Position numbers and translations under genes: made by a program. From Lentisphaeria bacterium (GTDB lineage: Bacteria > Verrucomicrobiota > Lentisphaeria > Victivallales > Victivallaceae): 55,299 nt of DNA. The stretch covers positions 1 through 55,299 of the forward strand of contig JABLYX010000028.1 of assembly GCA_018265615.1 (NCBI GenBank), in the 5' to 3' direction. The notes beneath the pieces were generated by a model, which saw nothing but the letters and a program-made list of their open reading frames with translations, had not been told where the DNA came from and ran no database searches. This document shows, piece after piece, positions 42,775 to 51,900 of this stretch (its first letter is position 1; each line of letters starts with the position of its first letter).

Positions 42775-43634
42775 GGTGTTTCTCCTGCCGCGCGGCAGAG
42801 CCGTTGCGTTTTCTCCCGCGCCGATTTGCGGAAATTCAGGGGGGAGATCCCGTAGACCCGCTTGAAGAGGTGCGAGAAGTGGAACTGGTCGGTGAAGTGG
42901 AGAGCTTCCGCGATTTCCGCGATGCTTCCGTCGCCGTTCAGCAGCATGATTTCGGCTTCGCGCAGCCGTTTCCGGGTTACGTATTCCAACGGGGCGAATC
43001 CGGTTGCGCGCTTGAATTTCGCATAGAAGCTCTGGCGCGACATGCCGGAGTGCTTCACGAGTTCCTCCGGCGTGAGGTGCCCGCGGAGGCGGGAGGCGAT
43101 GCAGTTCGACACTTCGCGGAACCACGGCTCCCGGCAGCTTTGCAGCGAATCCTCCCGGATGCGGGATTCCCTGACCACGATCCGGAGAAAGCGCAGCAGG
43201 AGCTCCTGGATCTCAAGCTGTTCCGCAAGGTCGGCCGAACCGGCAAGCTGCGCGAGGCGGCAGAGAATCCCCTCGGCCTCCTCCGCGCGGATGAAGTCCG
43301 GAATCCTGAGCAGCGGGAAGAGGTCGAAGAGCGAATCGGTCCGGGCGGAGAATTTCAGCGAGACATACGGCGCGCATTCTCCCGCCGCCAGCAGCGTCCG
43401 CCGCACCGAATCCTGCGGAAAGTGGATGATCGAATGGGCCGGCCGTTCGAGGAATTTTCCGGGCGCGTTCCTGAATTCGGTCCGCAGCGCGCCCGCGCGG
43501 ATCAGGATGAATTCCGGGTAGCCGCACAGGTGCCAGTACTTCGCCCCCGGCGTGATCGCCCCGGTTGCGACCCGGAGCAGCCGCACCTGCACGCCGTCGA
43601 AAACCTGCTCCGGGCCGATGTTCATATTCTGCAT
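42771..43634 (-). CDS. AraC family transcription regulator
   Basis: 287 residues from the ATG at 43634, which has GGAGG five bases upstream. The N-terminal 130 residues are a cupin-like effector domain (GYPEFILIRAGALRTEF; HSIIHFPQDSVRR). The C-terminal 95 hold the two AraC helix-turn-helix units: LTPEELVKHSGMSRQSFYAKF and SIAEIAEALHFTDQFHFSHLF, ending KRVYGISPLNFRK. It is divergent from the flavoprotein gene at 43801 with about 165 bases between, a common layout for a regulator and its target. Effector unknown, probably a sugar. Confidence 0.92.
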   Translation of the reverse strand: MQNMNIGPEQVFDGVQVRLLRVATGAITPGAKYWHLCGYPEFILIRAGALRTEFRNAPGKFLERPAHSIIHFPQDSVRRTLLAAGECAPYVSLKFSARTDSLFDLFPLLRIPDFIRAEEAEGILCRLAQLAGSADLAEQLEIQELLLRFLRIVVRESRIREDSLQSCREPWFREVSNCIASRLRGHLTPEELVKHSGMSRQSFYAKFKRATGFAPLEYVTRKRLREAEIMLLNGDGSIAEIAEALHFTDQFHFSHLFKRVYGISPLNFRKSAREKTQRLCRAAGETP

Positions 43635-43800
43635 AAAGCCTCCGCGCTTACTGCAAACTATAATACTCTCCGTGCGGTTTTTCAACACCGGTTCCGGTGA
43701 AATTCAGACTCTCAGACATAAAATATGGAAAATCCGCCATTCCCTGTGCGCCCTCCGTGCTGTATATTGGATGCACAACCGGAAAGGGAGGTGTTGACTC

Positions 43801-45036
43801 ATGAAAACAGTCGGATGCTACGATATCGCGGTGATCGGCGGAGGCGTCGCCGGAGCCGCCGCCGCGCTTCAGGCCGCCCGCTGCGGCAAACGGACCGTCC
43901 TGGTGGAAAAGGCCGTCCTGCTCGGCGGGCTCGCCACGAGCGGGCTCATCTACTACTACATGCCGCTCTGCGACGGGCGCGGGCGGCAGGTCACGTTCGG
44001 CATCGCGGAGGAACTGCTCCGCCGCAGCCTCCTCTACGGTCCGGGCGAGATTCCGGACGGATGGGCGGATGGGCGGAACCGTGTGAACGACAAGCGGCTG
44101 TGCGTGAGGTTCGCCCCCGCCGCTTTCATGCTGGCGCTCGGCGAAGCGCTCGAGGAGGCCGGGGTCGAGCTCTGGCTCGACACGCTGTTCTGCGGCGTCA
44201 ACCGCTCGGACGACGGGAGGATCACCGCCGTCGAAGTCGAGAACAAGAGCGGCAGGTTGCGGATCGAAGCGAAGTTCTTCATCGACGCGACCGGAGACGC
44301 CGACGTCGCGCGGCGCGCCGGGGCGCACTGCCTGACCGACGACAACTGCCTGTCGGCCATGGTGCTGGAATACGATGAGAAGCGTGGCTGCCGCGAGCCG
44401 TTCCTCCATGCGCCGCTCGGTCAGTTCGGCGCGAACCGGACCCGCCGCTTCACTCCGATACCCGGACGCGCCGACATGCTGCATGACGTCGAAATTCCGC
44501 GGGGGGAGGATGGAAAGGAACTCTACTACCGCGGCATTTCCGGCAGGGCCGTTTCGGATTTCATCCTGAAAAGCCATAAGCTCCTGCGCGACCATTACCG
44601 TGAGGCCTATGCGCAGGGGGCGGCGACCCGCGACACGCTTTACCCGGTCAAGCTGCCGCTGATGCCGCTCTTCCGCAAGATCCATGCGATTGACGGCGCG
44701 CGGACCATGCGGAAGGGGGAGTTCAACCGCGAGGCACCCGATTCCGTCGGCATGATCGCCGGAATCTCCGGCCCCGGCGTGGTCTGGGAGGTCCCGTTCG
44801 GTGCGATGTATCCGAAGGAGCGGATCGGCTCGCTGCTGGTCGCCGGCCGTTCGATTTCGGCTGCCGGCGACGCGTGGGATGCGGCGCGGCTCATCCCCGC
44901 CGTCGCGCTGACCGGGCAGGTGAGCGCCGTCGCCGCCTCCATGATGGTTGACCGGGGGTGCGAGCCGTGGGAGCTTGAGGTCGCGGAGCTCCAGAAAGCG
45001 CTCGGCTTCCCGCTGCATCTCTCCGACCTGCGGTGA
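43801..45036 (+). CDS. FAD-dependent oxidoreductase
   Basis: 411 residues. The N-terminal dinucleotide fold is YDIAVIGGGVAGAAAALQAARCGKRTVLVE cut to its GxGxxG core (GGGVAG) with the Glu that binds adenosine ribose, followed by LLGGLATSGLI, the signature of the FAD_oxidored group (PF12831). FIDATGDADVARRAGA and the C-terminal SLLVAGRSISAAGDAWDAARL are further FAD-binding blocks. No signal peptide. In gut and soil anaerobes such proteins are often found with sugar or sugar-acid utilisation genes; the reaction is not predictable. The divergent AraC regulator at 42771-43634 probably controls it. Confidence 0.88.
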   Translation: MKTVGCYDIAVIGGGVAGAAAALQAARCGKRTVLVEKAVLLGGLATSGLIYYYMPLCDGRGRQVTFGIAEELLRRSLLYGPGEIPDGWADGRNRVNDKRLCVRFAPAAFMLALGEALEEAGVELWLDTLFCGVNRSDDGRITAVEVENKSGRLRIEAKFFIDATGDADVARRAGAHCLTDDNCLSAMVLEYDEKRGCREPFLHAPLGQFGANRTRRFTPIPGRADMLHDVEIPRGEDGKELYYRGISGRAVSDFILKSHKLLRDHYREAYAQGAATRDTLYPVKLPLMPLFRKIHAIDGARTMRKGEFNREAPDSVGMIAGISGPGVVWEVPFGAMYPKERIGSLLVAGRSISAAGDAWDAARLIPAVALTGQVSAVAASMMVDRGCEPWELEVAELQKALGFPLHLSDLR

Positions 45037-45045
45037 CGGGGGCGG

Positions 45046-45333
45046 TCAGGCGGACCCGGTTCCGCCGCCGCGTTCCCCGGCCCGGGCGACGAGCTCGCAG
45101 AGCGGCTCGTAGAACGGATGCTCCCGGTTGGCCGAGAAGTTGATCCGGTTTCCGTCGCTGTTCTGCCGGACGAGGCCGATTTCGAGCAGATTGCGCAGTT
45201 CGCGGTGGATCACCGGGGCGCTGTAGCCCGCTTCGCGCGCGAGTTTGCGCAGGTAGCAGGCCGGCGCTTCCGGCGTGAACAGCAGCCGCAGGATCTCCGC
45301 GCGGCTCTTCGATCCGATGAGTTTGTCAAGCAT
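45046..45333 (-). CDS. Small winged-helix transcription regulator (ArsR-like)
   Basis: 95 residues. MLDKLIGSKSRAEILRLLF and YLRKLAREAGYSAPVIHRELRNLLEIGLV are a winged-helix fold similar to stand-alone ArsR/MarR-type regulators; the C-terminal ANREHPFYEPLCELV probably gives the dimer helix. No metal-binding cysteines in an ArsR arrangement. The inverted repeat GAGCTTAT-N6-ATAAGCTC at 45359-45380, at the start of transcription, is a natural autoregulatory operator. The same half-site occurs in the rex leader. Confidence 0.8.
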   Translation of the reverse strand: MLDKLIGSKSRAEILRLLFTPEAPACYLRKLAREAGYSAPVIHRELRNLLEIGLVRQNSDGNRINFSANREHPFYEPLCELVARAGERGGGTGSA

Positions 45334-45358
45334 GGTGGATTCTCCCTGTTCTGTTTGA

Positions 45359-45380
45359 GAGCTTATTCAGGGATAAGCTC
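45359..45380. promoter_or_regulatory. Inverted repeat GAGCTTAT-N6-ATAAGCTC, putative operator
   Basis: Perfect eight-base arms (45359-45366 and 45373-45380) directly downstream of the TATCTT -10 box of the winged-helix gene. The half-site AGAGCTTAT is shared with the ends of the palindrome before rex (34251-34259 and 34335-34343). Confidence 0.6.
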
Positions 45381-45381
45381 C

Positions 45382-45409
45382 AAGATAATGAGTGTTTGCA
45401 GAAAGTAAA
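45382..45409 (-). promoter_or_regulatory. Promoter of the winged-helix regulator gene
   Basis: Reverse-strand TTTACT (45404-45409), 16-base spacer, TATCTT (45382-45387). Confidence 0.5.
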
Positions 45410-45428
45410 CGTTTCCGGCGGAGAAAAC

Positions 45429-46673
45429 TTATTTTTTCCGTGTTTGCTCCGACTGACGGCGGCGGATATCCGCGACGAGTTCCGCGAGGGTGCTTTTGAA
45501 CACCTGCTCCACTTCGGAGTCGGGAATCCGGACATCAAAGCGCTGTTCCAGCGAAAGCGTGAAGTCAGTCGCATCGATGGAATCGAACTCCCCGTACGCC
45601 AGCAGCGTGACCGGGTCGTCCGGATAGCACATCATGGATTCGCCGCGCAGGGTGACGGCGGCGGCGGTGTCGCGGATCCCCATTGCGATCGCCGCGTCTT
45701 CGCGATTCGGCCAGTAGGAGCAGAAGAGCGCTTCGGAGAAGAGCGGCCGCCGCTCCGCTTCCGCATACGGCAAAGCCTCATCGAATTCCGGCTTTCCCGT
45801 GGCGCGGCAGGAGTCCCGCAATTCCCGGACCGGTTCCGAAAGCTCCGGCGCCCTGCGGTTCCGCGCCGGGGGGAGCGATTCCGGCAGGACGGGCTCTCCG
45901 CTCCGGCTGCGCAGGTGGTTGTTCAATTGCAGGACCGCGTCGCCGAACGTCGGGCCGGGCGATTCGATGCCGCACTCATTCCGCAGCCGGCTGCCTGTTT
46001 CGGGGTAGGCTTCTCCGGCCGCGAGCAGCAGGGAATCCTGCGGCAGCGTGAAGAAGCGGAGTTTGGTCAGCCGGGCGAGCAGGCAGGCGCTGTGCGCCTC
46101 GGAAGCGGAGCCGAAGTTGCGGCGGAAACGCGCGGCGCTTTCCGGATCGTCGAGCGTGAACGGCGGCCTCCGGTCCGCTTCGGCCAGTTTCGCTCCCTCT
46201 TCTCCGGCGCGCTCGATAAGTCCGGACATTCTCCGTTCCTGGCGGCAGTCGCCGAGAGTGCGCAGCAGAGCGGCGCAGGTCCCGGCGATCCCGAAGAACA
46301 GCATGGCGGAGTAGAGGTGTCCGGTCCAGACGAGTCCGCAGAGAAAGAGGATGACGAAAAAACCGAGCGCCCAGAGGATGAGGTCGATGCATCCGTTGAG
46401 CCGCTCATATCCTTTGCCGGCGGCGGTGAGCTCGAGCAGCTCCCGTTCGAGCTCCGTCGAGCGCAGTGCGTGAAACTCCTGCTCCTCCGGGACGGCGGGC
46501 TGAACCGGGACGGGCGGAGCCGGCTTCAGCTCCGGCAGCGGTTTCCGGGCCGGACGCGGAAGCAGCAGGAGCCCGGCAGCGGCGACCGCGGCGATCCCCC
46601 ACTGGTTTCCCCAGAGCAGCGACAGGCTCAACAGTGTGAACCATAGCGGAAATTTCAATCTTCTGTATGACAT
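45429..46673 (-). CDS. Membrane protein with acyl-carrier-protein-like C-terminal domain
   Basis: 414 residues. A hydrophobic hairpin (10-38) is followed by a proline-rich linker (LPELKPAPPVPVQPAVP), then two more helices (95-138) and a soluble part. The last 70 residues read like a carrier protein: YGEFDSIDATDFTLSLEQRFD then VRIPDSEVEQVFKSTLAELV, the D-S-x-D site with Ser365 in the position that takes phosphopantetheine, and the acidic IPDxExE helix typical of ACP. The middle region is unrecognised. The ATG at 46673 has AGGAGG upstream. Attachment of a 4'-phosphopantetheine arm and a role in lipid or surface chemistry are inferences. No synthase or transferase gene lies alongside. Confidence 0.72.
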   Translation of the reverse strand: MSYRRLKFPLWFTLLSLSLLWGNQWGIAAVAAAGLLLLPRPARKPLPELKPAPPVPVQPAVPEEQEFHALRSTELERELLELTAAGKGYERLNGCIDLILWALGFFVILFLCGLVWTGHLYSAMLFFGIAGTCAALLRTLGDCRQERRMSGLIERAGEEGAKLAEADRRPPFTLDDPESAARFRRNFGSASEAHSACLLARLTKLRFFTLPQDSLLLAAGEAYPETGSRLRNECGIESPGPTFGDAVLQLNNHLRSRSGEPVLPESLPPARNRRAPELSEPVRELRDSCRATGKPEFDEALPYAEAERRPLFSEALFCSYWPNREDAAIAMGIRDTAAAVTLRGESMMCYPDDPVTLLAYGEFDSIDATDFTLSLEQRFDVRIPDSEVEQVFKSTLAELVADIRRRQSEQTRKK

Positions 46674-46709
46674 GATGCGGCCTCCTGGTTTGGTGCGCGG
46701 TATCATTAA

Positions 46710-46725
46710 GATAACGTTTGTTATC
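46710..46725. promoter_or_regulatory. Inverted repeat GATAAC-N4-GTTATC
   Basis: Lies 37 bases before the membrane/ACP-like gene and within an AT-rich stretch between divergent genes. It contains ATAACGTT, also the core of the operator at 46861-46880. Could be a regulator site for the reverse gene; low certainty. Confidence 0.4.
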
Positions 46726-46827
46726 AAAATAGCAACAATAAAAATGGAAAAAATCGATTTTTTTATTTTCCGGAGGCGCAGCGGCAGGCGGGGGCGCGGG
46801 AAAAGTGGAATTCTTTTGCTTCCGGTA

Positions 46828-46856
46828 TTGACATTTGATTTCGTTTGTGGTATAAT
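46828..46856 (+). promoter_or_regulatory. Consensus promoter of the cassette C lacI gene
   Basis: TTGACA (46828-46833), 17-base spacer, TATAAT (46851-46856): a perfect vegetative promoter with nothing to adjust. Confidence 0.85.
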
Positions 46857-46860
46857 ATTC

Positions 46861-46880
46861 TTAGAATAACGTTATTCTAA
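46861..46880. promoter_or_regulatory. Perfect 20-bp palindrome, LacI-type operator
   Basis: TTAGAATAACGTTATTCTAA is its own reverse complement. It begins four bases after the -10 box, over the expected transcription start, 31 bases before the lacI start codon. A partial copy occurs at 48078-48093, upstream of the pseudopilin gene. Confidence 0.82.
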
Positions 46881-46911
46881 TTGTCATTTATTAGTATTTA
46901 ATGGGAGATCG

Positions 46912-47943
46912 ATGGTTAAGCTGAAAGACATAGCCGAGCGGACCGGGGTCACGATTTCGACGGTTTCGGCGGCGCTGAACGGGCGCGGCAACATGAGCTC
47001 CGAGACGCGCGAGCGGCTGATTGAAACCGCGCGGCAGATGGGCTACGCGCCGAACCAGGCTGCGCGGCTGCTGCGCAACAAGCCGGCGGTGGATGTCGCG
47101 CTGGTCATCAACGATTCGCGGCACAATCTGCGGTTGAGCGGCACTTATCTTGCGCATATCAGCGAATTTCTCGACTACTGCCGCGAGCGTGATTTTTCGC
47201 AGCGGATCGAATTTTTCACGGACGGGGAACGCGATACGGCGATTCCGGAGACGATGCGGGACCGGGTTGCGCGCGGGGTCATCCATGTCGGCTTCGTCAC
47301 GCCCGGGTTGAAGCGGTTTCTCGAGAAACACCCGGGGTATCCGCTGGTGAGCTTCGGCGAGCCGGGGATCCATTGCGTGCGGTCGGCGATGGAGGACGGC
47401 GCGTACCGTGCGGTCGGCCACCTGGCCGGGCTCGGCGTGAAGCGGATCCTCGTCTCCGGCGGCCCGCAGCGGTTCGATTACCACAGGCAGATCCGGCGCG
47501 GAGCGGAGCGGGCGATCCGGGATTTCGGGCTTATTCCGGTTGCGCAGGAGCTGCGCGAGGAGATTCAGGTGAATGAGACCGACGTTCCGTTTATGAAGGC
47601 GACCGTCGGGTGGGCCAGGCGCGTGCTGGAGTGCGAGCCGCGCCCCGAGGCGGTTTTCTGCTCCGGATCGTTCCCGGGGCGGGCCCTGGCGATGGTGGCG
47701 CTGGAAAAGCGGATCCCGATCCCGGCGGAGCTGAAGATCGTCACGGTCGGCATTGTGAACGCCGGCAGCGGCAGCTACCCCGAGCTCACTTCGCTGGAGC
47801 ATGATTACACCGGGATGATGGGTGAGGCGTTCGGCATTCTCGAGCAGATCTGGAACGGGGAAGAGAAGGAGGGGATCGAGGTGCGGGTCGAGCCGGAGCT
47901 GGTCATCCAGGCATCGACTGTCGGGGAGCTCCCCGCAAAGTGA
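46912..47943 (+). CDS. LacI family transcription regulator (cassette C)
   Basis: 343 residues. LacI-type helix-turn-helix at residues 3-25 (KLKDIAERTGVTISTVSAAL) with the hinge helix ARLLRNKP; the sensor domain follows (VDVALVINDSRHNLRLSG; RILVSGGPQRFDYHRQIRRGA; PEAVFCSGSFPGRALAMVAL). GGGAGA nine bases upstream supports the ATG. A perfect palindrome over its promoter indicates autoregulation. The pseudopilin, GH2-like and secreted-protein genes downstream are the likely targets, 216 bases on. Confidence 0.94.
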   Translation: MVKLKDIAERTGVTISTVSAALNGRGNMSSETRERLIETARQMGYAPNQAARLLRNKPAVDVALVINDSRHNLRLSGTYLAHISEFLDYCRERDFSQRIEFFTDGERDTAIPETMRDRVARGVIHVGFVTPGLKRFLEKHPGYPLVSFGEPGIHCVRSAMEDGAYRAVGHLAGLGVKRILVSGGPQRFDYHRQIRRGAERAIRDFGLIPVAQELREEIQVNETDVPFMKATVGWARRVLECEPRPEAVFCSGSFPGRALAMVALEKRIPIPAELKIVTVGIVNAGSGSYPELTSLEHDYTGMMGEAFGILEQIWNGEEKEGIEVRVEPELVIQASTVGELPAK

Positions 47944-47963
47944 GACTGCCCGGTAAAAAAGAC

Positions 47964-48013
47964 GCGGCAGACGCCGCGGAACGGATGTCAGCGCACAACC
48001 CCGCGTTTGCCGC
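47964..48013. repeat. Inverted repeat downstream of lacI
   Basis: GCGGCAGACG (47964-47973) can pair with CGTTTGCCGC (48004-48013) with one G·T pair; a second small hairpin AGGGAAA/TTTCCCT follows at 48036-48054. They may attenuate read-through from lacI, but no T-run follows either, so a terminator call is weak. Confidence 0.4.
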
Positions 48014-48077
48014 ATGAGCGTAAAAAACGGGAGGCAGGGAAAGTGTATTTCCCTCCGCAATGCCTGCGACACATATC

Positions 48078-48093
48078 TTGGAATAACGTAGAA
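48078..48093. promoter_or_regulatory. Partial LacI operator before the cassette C pseudopilin gene
   Basis: TTGGAATAACGTAGAA matches the first 12 positions of the palindrome at 46861-46880 with one difference, that is, one half-site plus centre. A possible promoter lies downstream: TTGACC (48111-48116), 17 bases, TTTATT (48134-48139). Confidence 0.5.
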
Positions 48094-48159
48094 AAGGCAG
48101 ACGAAACAATTTGACCGCCAGAGGCCGGAAAACTTTATTTATCAAAAAGGGATTGTACC

Positions 48160-48936
48160 ATGACAAAACGGAACCGTTTTCACCAGATACCCCCACGCTT
48201 TACCTTGATAGAGCTCCTTGTGGTGATTGCGATCATCGCGATTCTGGCGTCGATGCTGCTGCCCGCACTGCAGCAGGCGCGCGAACGTGGCAAGGCGGCG
48301 ACCTGTATTTCGAACCTGAAGCAGAATGGCGCGGTCTTCCTGCTTTACGCAAACGACAACAAGGATGCCGTCTGCACCGGCTTCAGCGGGAAGGGGACGG
48401 AGAAACGGGCCTGGCAGGTGATGGTGGAATCCGGATATATGCGCGAACCGGCGGAAGAGGCGTTTTCGAAGAGCATCGCCACGCGCATGAAGTATCTGTT
48501 CTGCCCCTCCGGGCTGCCGCCGGTGATGAATTCCGACGCGGCCTGGCAGCTCTACGGGGTCGCGAGTCAGTCCGACTACGGCATGCGCTATCAGGAGACG
48601 GCGGCGTGGAAGGAGGCGGCGTCCGGCCAGATGTTCCTGAGCATTGCGAAGATCGGCGGCCGCGCTTCACGCTTCATCGGCATTGCGGATACCTCGTTCA
48701 GCGAGGAATCCACTTCAAAGCACAAAGGATGCCAGTCGACCGACTACAACAACAAACAGGGGGCGAGCCACGTCCGCATGATCCACAGCAACAAGCTGAA
48801 CGCCTGGTTCTATGACGGGCATGTCGATTCGCTCAATATGATTGAGATGTCGGATAACGTCAGGTTTCACGACCGGTATGCGAAGCCGCTCAAGTTCAAC
48901 GACGTCAACAATCACGAACAGGAGTGCCCGCGGTGA
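48160..48936 (+). CDS. Type II pseudopilin-like H-X9-DG protein (cassette C)
   Basis: 258 residues. The leader MTKRNRFHQIPPR precedes RFTLIELLVVIAIIAIL; peptidase cleavage is expected before Phe14, with Glu at mature position 5. LPALQQARERGKAATCISNLKQNG and the C-terminal HVRMIHSNKLNAWFYDGHVDSL (DGH motif) place it in the same family as the proteins at 8421 and 23003. One hydrophobic helix anchors it in the inner membrane or a pseudopilus. Its stop overlaps the GH2-like gene's GTG (GTGA), so translation of pilin and enzyme is coupled. Confidence 0.93.
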   Translation: MTKRNRFHQIPPRFTLIELLVVIAIIAILASMLLPALQQARERGKAATCISNLKQNGAVFLLYANDNKDAVCTGFSGKGTEKRAWQVMVESGYMREPAEEAFSKSIATRMKYLFCPSGLPPVMNSDAAWQLYGVASQSDYGMRYQETAAWKEAASGQMFLSIAKIGGRASRFIGIADTSFSEESTSKHKGCQSTDYNNKQGASHVRMIHSNKLNAWFYDGHVDSLNMIEMSDNVRFHDRYAKPLKFNDVNNHEQECPR

Positions 48937-51900
48937 AAGGCGGAACCGTGAAAAAGATGCTGTGCATGCTGGCCGCGGCGGTGGCCTCCATGCTGTCTGC
49001 CGCGGACTCCCCGCGCGCCGTGCTCGAACTCGGCGGGACGTGGCAGGTCAAGCCGGCCGAATCACCGGAAAAACTGCCCGGCGACGGCGACTGGGGGAGG
49101 GCGAAAGCCGTGCTCGCGCAGAAGTTCCAGGACAATATCGATTCCTCCGGAACAAGCTGGAAGAGCCGCCCGCGCCGGGAGATTCACCGGCTCTGGTACC
49201 GCGTGTCGCCCGATATCCCGGCGGAGTGGAAAGGGCGTGCGACGCTGCTTGAGCTTGACCGGATCGACGGGGACGCGATCGTCTTCGTGAACGGCAGACG
49301 CATCGGCGAGGTGCTGAATCCGACCGGGACGATCCGGCTCGGCGGCCTGAAACCCGGAGAGAGGAACGTCATCGACATCTATCTCGCCCGGGACTACTTC
49401 GGGATCTCGCGCCCGTTCGAAAAGGATTATATGAATTACGCCGCGCGCGGCCCGCTCGGACGCAATCTGCCGATGGAGCGCTGGCCGTTCGGAATCACGG
49501 CTCCGGCGCGGCTGCGGAGCGTTCCGGCCGACGTGCGGATCGACGGCGCGGCGGCCGTGACCTCGTTCCGCGGCAAAAAGCTGACGTTGAACCTTGAGCT
49601 CGAAAGCGATGCGGCCCGCTCCGTTTTCGCGGGAGCCGAAATTCTGACTCCGGAGGGAAAGAGCGCGTTCCGGATTCCGGACCGGGAGCTCTCCCTGAAG
49701 CCGGGAATGAACGAAGCCGCACTCTCCGCCGCCTGGGAGAACCCCCGGCTGTGGGAGCTTGAGGACGGCTACTGCTACACCGCCGTCGTCACGCTGAAAA
49801 CGAAGGACGGAAGGCTGCTCGACCGGCTTGAGCCGTTCCGGTTCGGCTTCCGCGAGCTCGGCACCGACGGGAACAGGGTGCTGCTGAACGGCCATCCCGT
49901 CCGCTTCCGCATGCATTCGGTCGGCAACGACTCGCTCGACCGGCTGCTCGGTGTGAATACGATCGAGGTTCAGCCGAACGCGACGATGTTCTACTGCGAC
50001 TGGTTCACCTGGAGCTACTACACGCACGAGTGGCTCGACGGGCTCGACGACCGGGGAATCTTCTGTCTGCTGCCGGTTCCGTCGGTTTCGAATGCGCGGA
50101 ATCTATTCCTCTCAAGCGAACCGATGCGCCGCGAATACGAACGGCAGGTGAAGCTCTGGCTGAAGCGTTACCGGAACCATCCGTCGATCATCGCGTGGGT
50201 TCCGTCGATGAATGTCGTGACCTCCCGCGCGAACATCCACGCGGACGGCATGGGCGACCCGTCGAAGCTCGGCTCCTCGGAGGTCGCGACGATGGTGAAG
50301 CAGGCGCTGGAGCTGCTGAAGCGGGAGGACCCGACCCGGCTGACCTTCGGGCACGGCGACGGCGCGCTCGGGGATATCGCGAGCTCGAACCTCTATCTGA
50401 ACTTCGTTCCATTGCAGGAGCGCGAGGAGTGGCCCTCCGACTGGGCGAAGAAGAACCGGATGCCGTACATGGCGGTCGAATTCGGCCAGCCGTGCACGAT
50501 CAACTACTGGAAGGGACCGCGTTTCCTGCTGACCGAATACATGGCGATGTATCTCGGGCAGAGGGCGTACGGCTCCGAATCGCCGGAGGGGCTCGCCCGG
50601 ATCGTTCCGGCCCCGGTCGAAAACATGTACAACAACTGGTTCCAGGTCGATGTGCGTCACTACCCGGCCTTTTACGAGTTCGAGGGGCTCTTCATGCGCA
50701 GCACGAACCGTGCATGGCGGGCGTGGGGCGTGACCGGCTGGTACAACTGGGACTTCGACATCGGCTTCGGGCTCCCTCCCGGCGTGAAGCCGCGCATGTT
50801 CGGCTTCTATCGCGATATGAAGGAGGTGTTTCCGCACCGTCCGGCGTGGGCGACGCCGCGCTTCGATTACGTGGCCGAGACGAGCGCGCCGCTGCTCGCC
50901 TATATCGCGGGATTCCCGGCGCATACGGAGAAGGGCCACGCGTTCTTCTCCGGCGAGACGGTGAAGAAACAGGCCGCCGTGGTTTGGGACGGCCCCGGCG
51001 TCCGCGAGGTGAAAATCGCATGGCGCGCGCTCTCCGGCGGGAAAAGCTTCGCGGAGGGGACGGAGGCCCTGACGCTGAATCCCGGGGACATCCGTTTTGT
51101 CCCGTTCTCATTTGAGGTCCCTCTGGTCGCGGGGCGTACGGAGGGGGCGGTCGAAATGCGCCTGACCGGTGCCGGAGTCACTGATGTGACTGACCGTCTG
51201 CCGCTCGAGTTCCGTCCCGCTTCGCGGCTTCCGGCGAAGGGCGTGAAAATCCAACTGTTCGACCCGAGGGGAATGAGCCGCCCGTGGCTCGAAAAGCTCG
51301 GCGCCGAGTGCGTTCCGCTCGCGGAAGGTGTGAAGCCGGATCCGGCGCTGCCGCTCGTGATCGGGCGCGAGGCGCTTTCGGAGCTGCGCAAGCTGCCCTT
51401 TGCTCCGGCCGATGTGGAGGCGGGGCTGCGTGTGCTCTTCCTCGAGCAGCAGCCTGCCGACTGGGAGCTCATGGGATTCCGGTCGATCGAAACGATGCCC
51501 CGCTACGTGTTCCCGCGCAGTTTCTCCGAACCGTTGTTCGACGGCATGGCGCAGGCCGATTTCATCAACTGGCGCGGTACGCCGGACCTGCTGCCCGGGA
51601 AGAAGTGGGCGCGCAGCTACGACTTTTACCGCGCGCCGAAGTGGACGAACACCCATGCGGTCGCCTCGGTTGCGCTCGAAACGCCGGGCGTGGCCGGGTT
51701 CGAGTCGCTGGCGAGCTGTGAATTCGATCTCGCGTACTCCGCGCTGCTGCGGATGCGGCGCGGAAAGGGGGCGGTCTGGTATTCGACGTTTGAATTCACG
51801 ACGAACGCCGGGAGCGATCCCGCCGCGACGGAGTTCGCCGTCCGGCTGCTGAAGGAGGTCGGCAAAGCGCCCGGAGAGACGAAACCGCTTTCGGCCGCGG

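Noticed and set aside
47944..48159. Terminator after cassette C lacI
   Set aside because: Two hairpins can form but neither is followed by a T-run, so transcription may continue into the pseudopilin gene.
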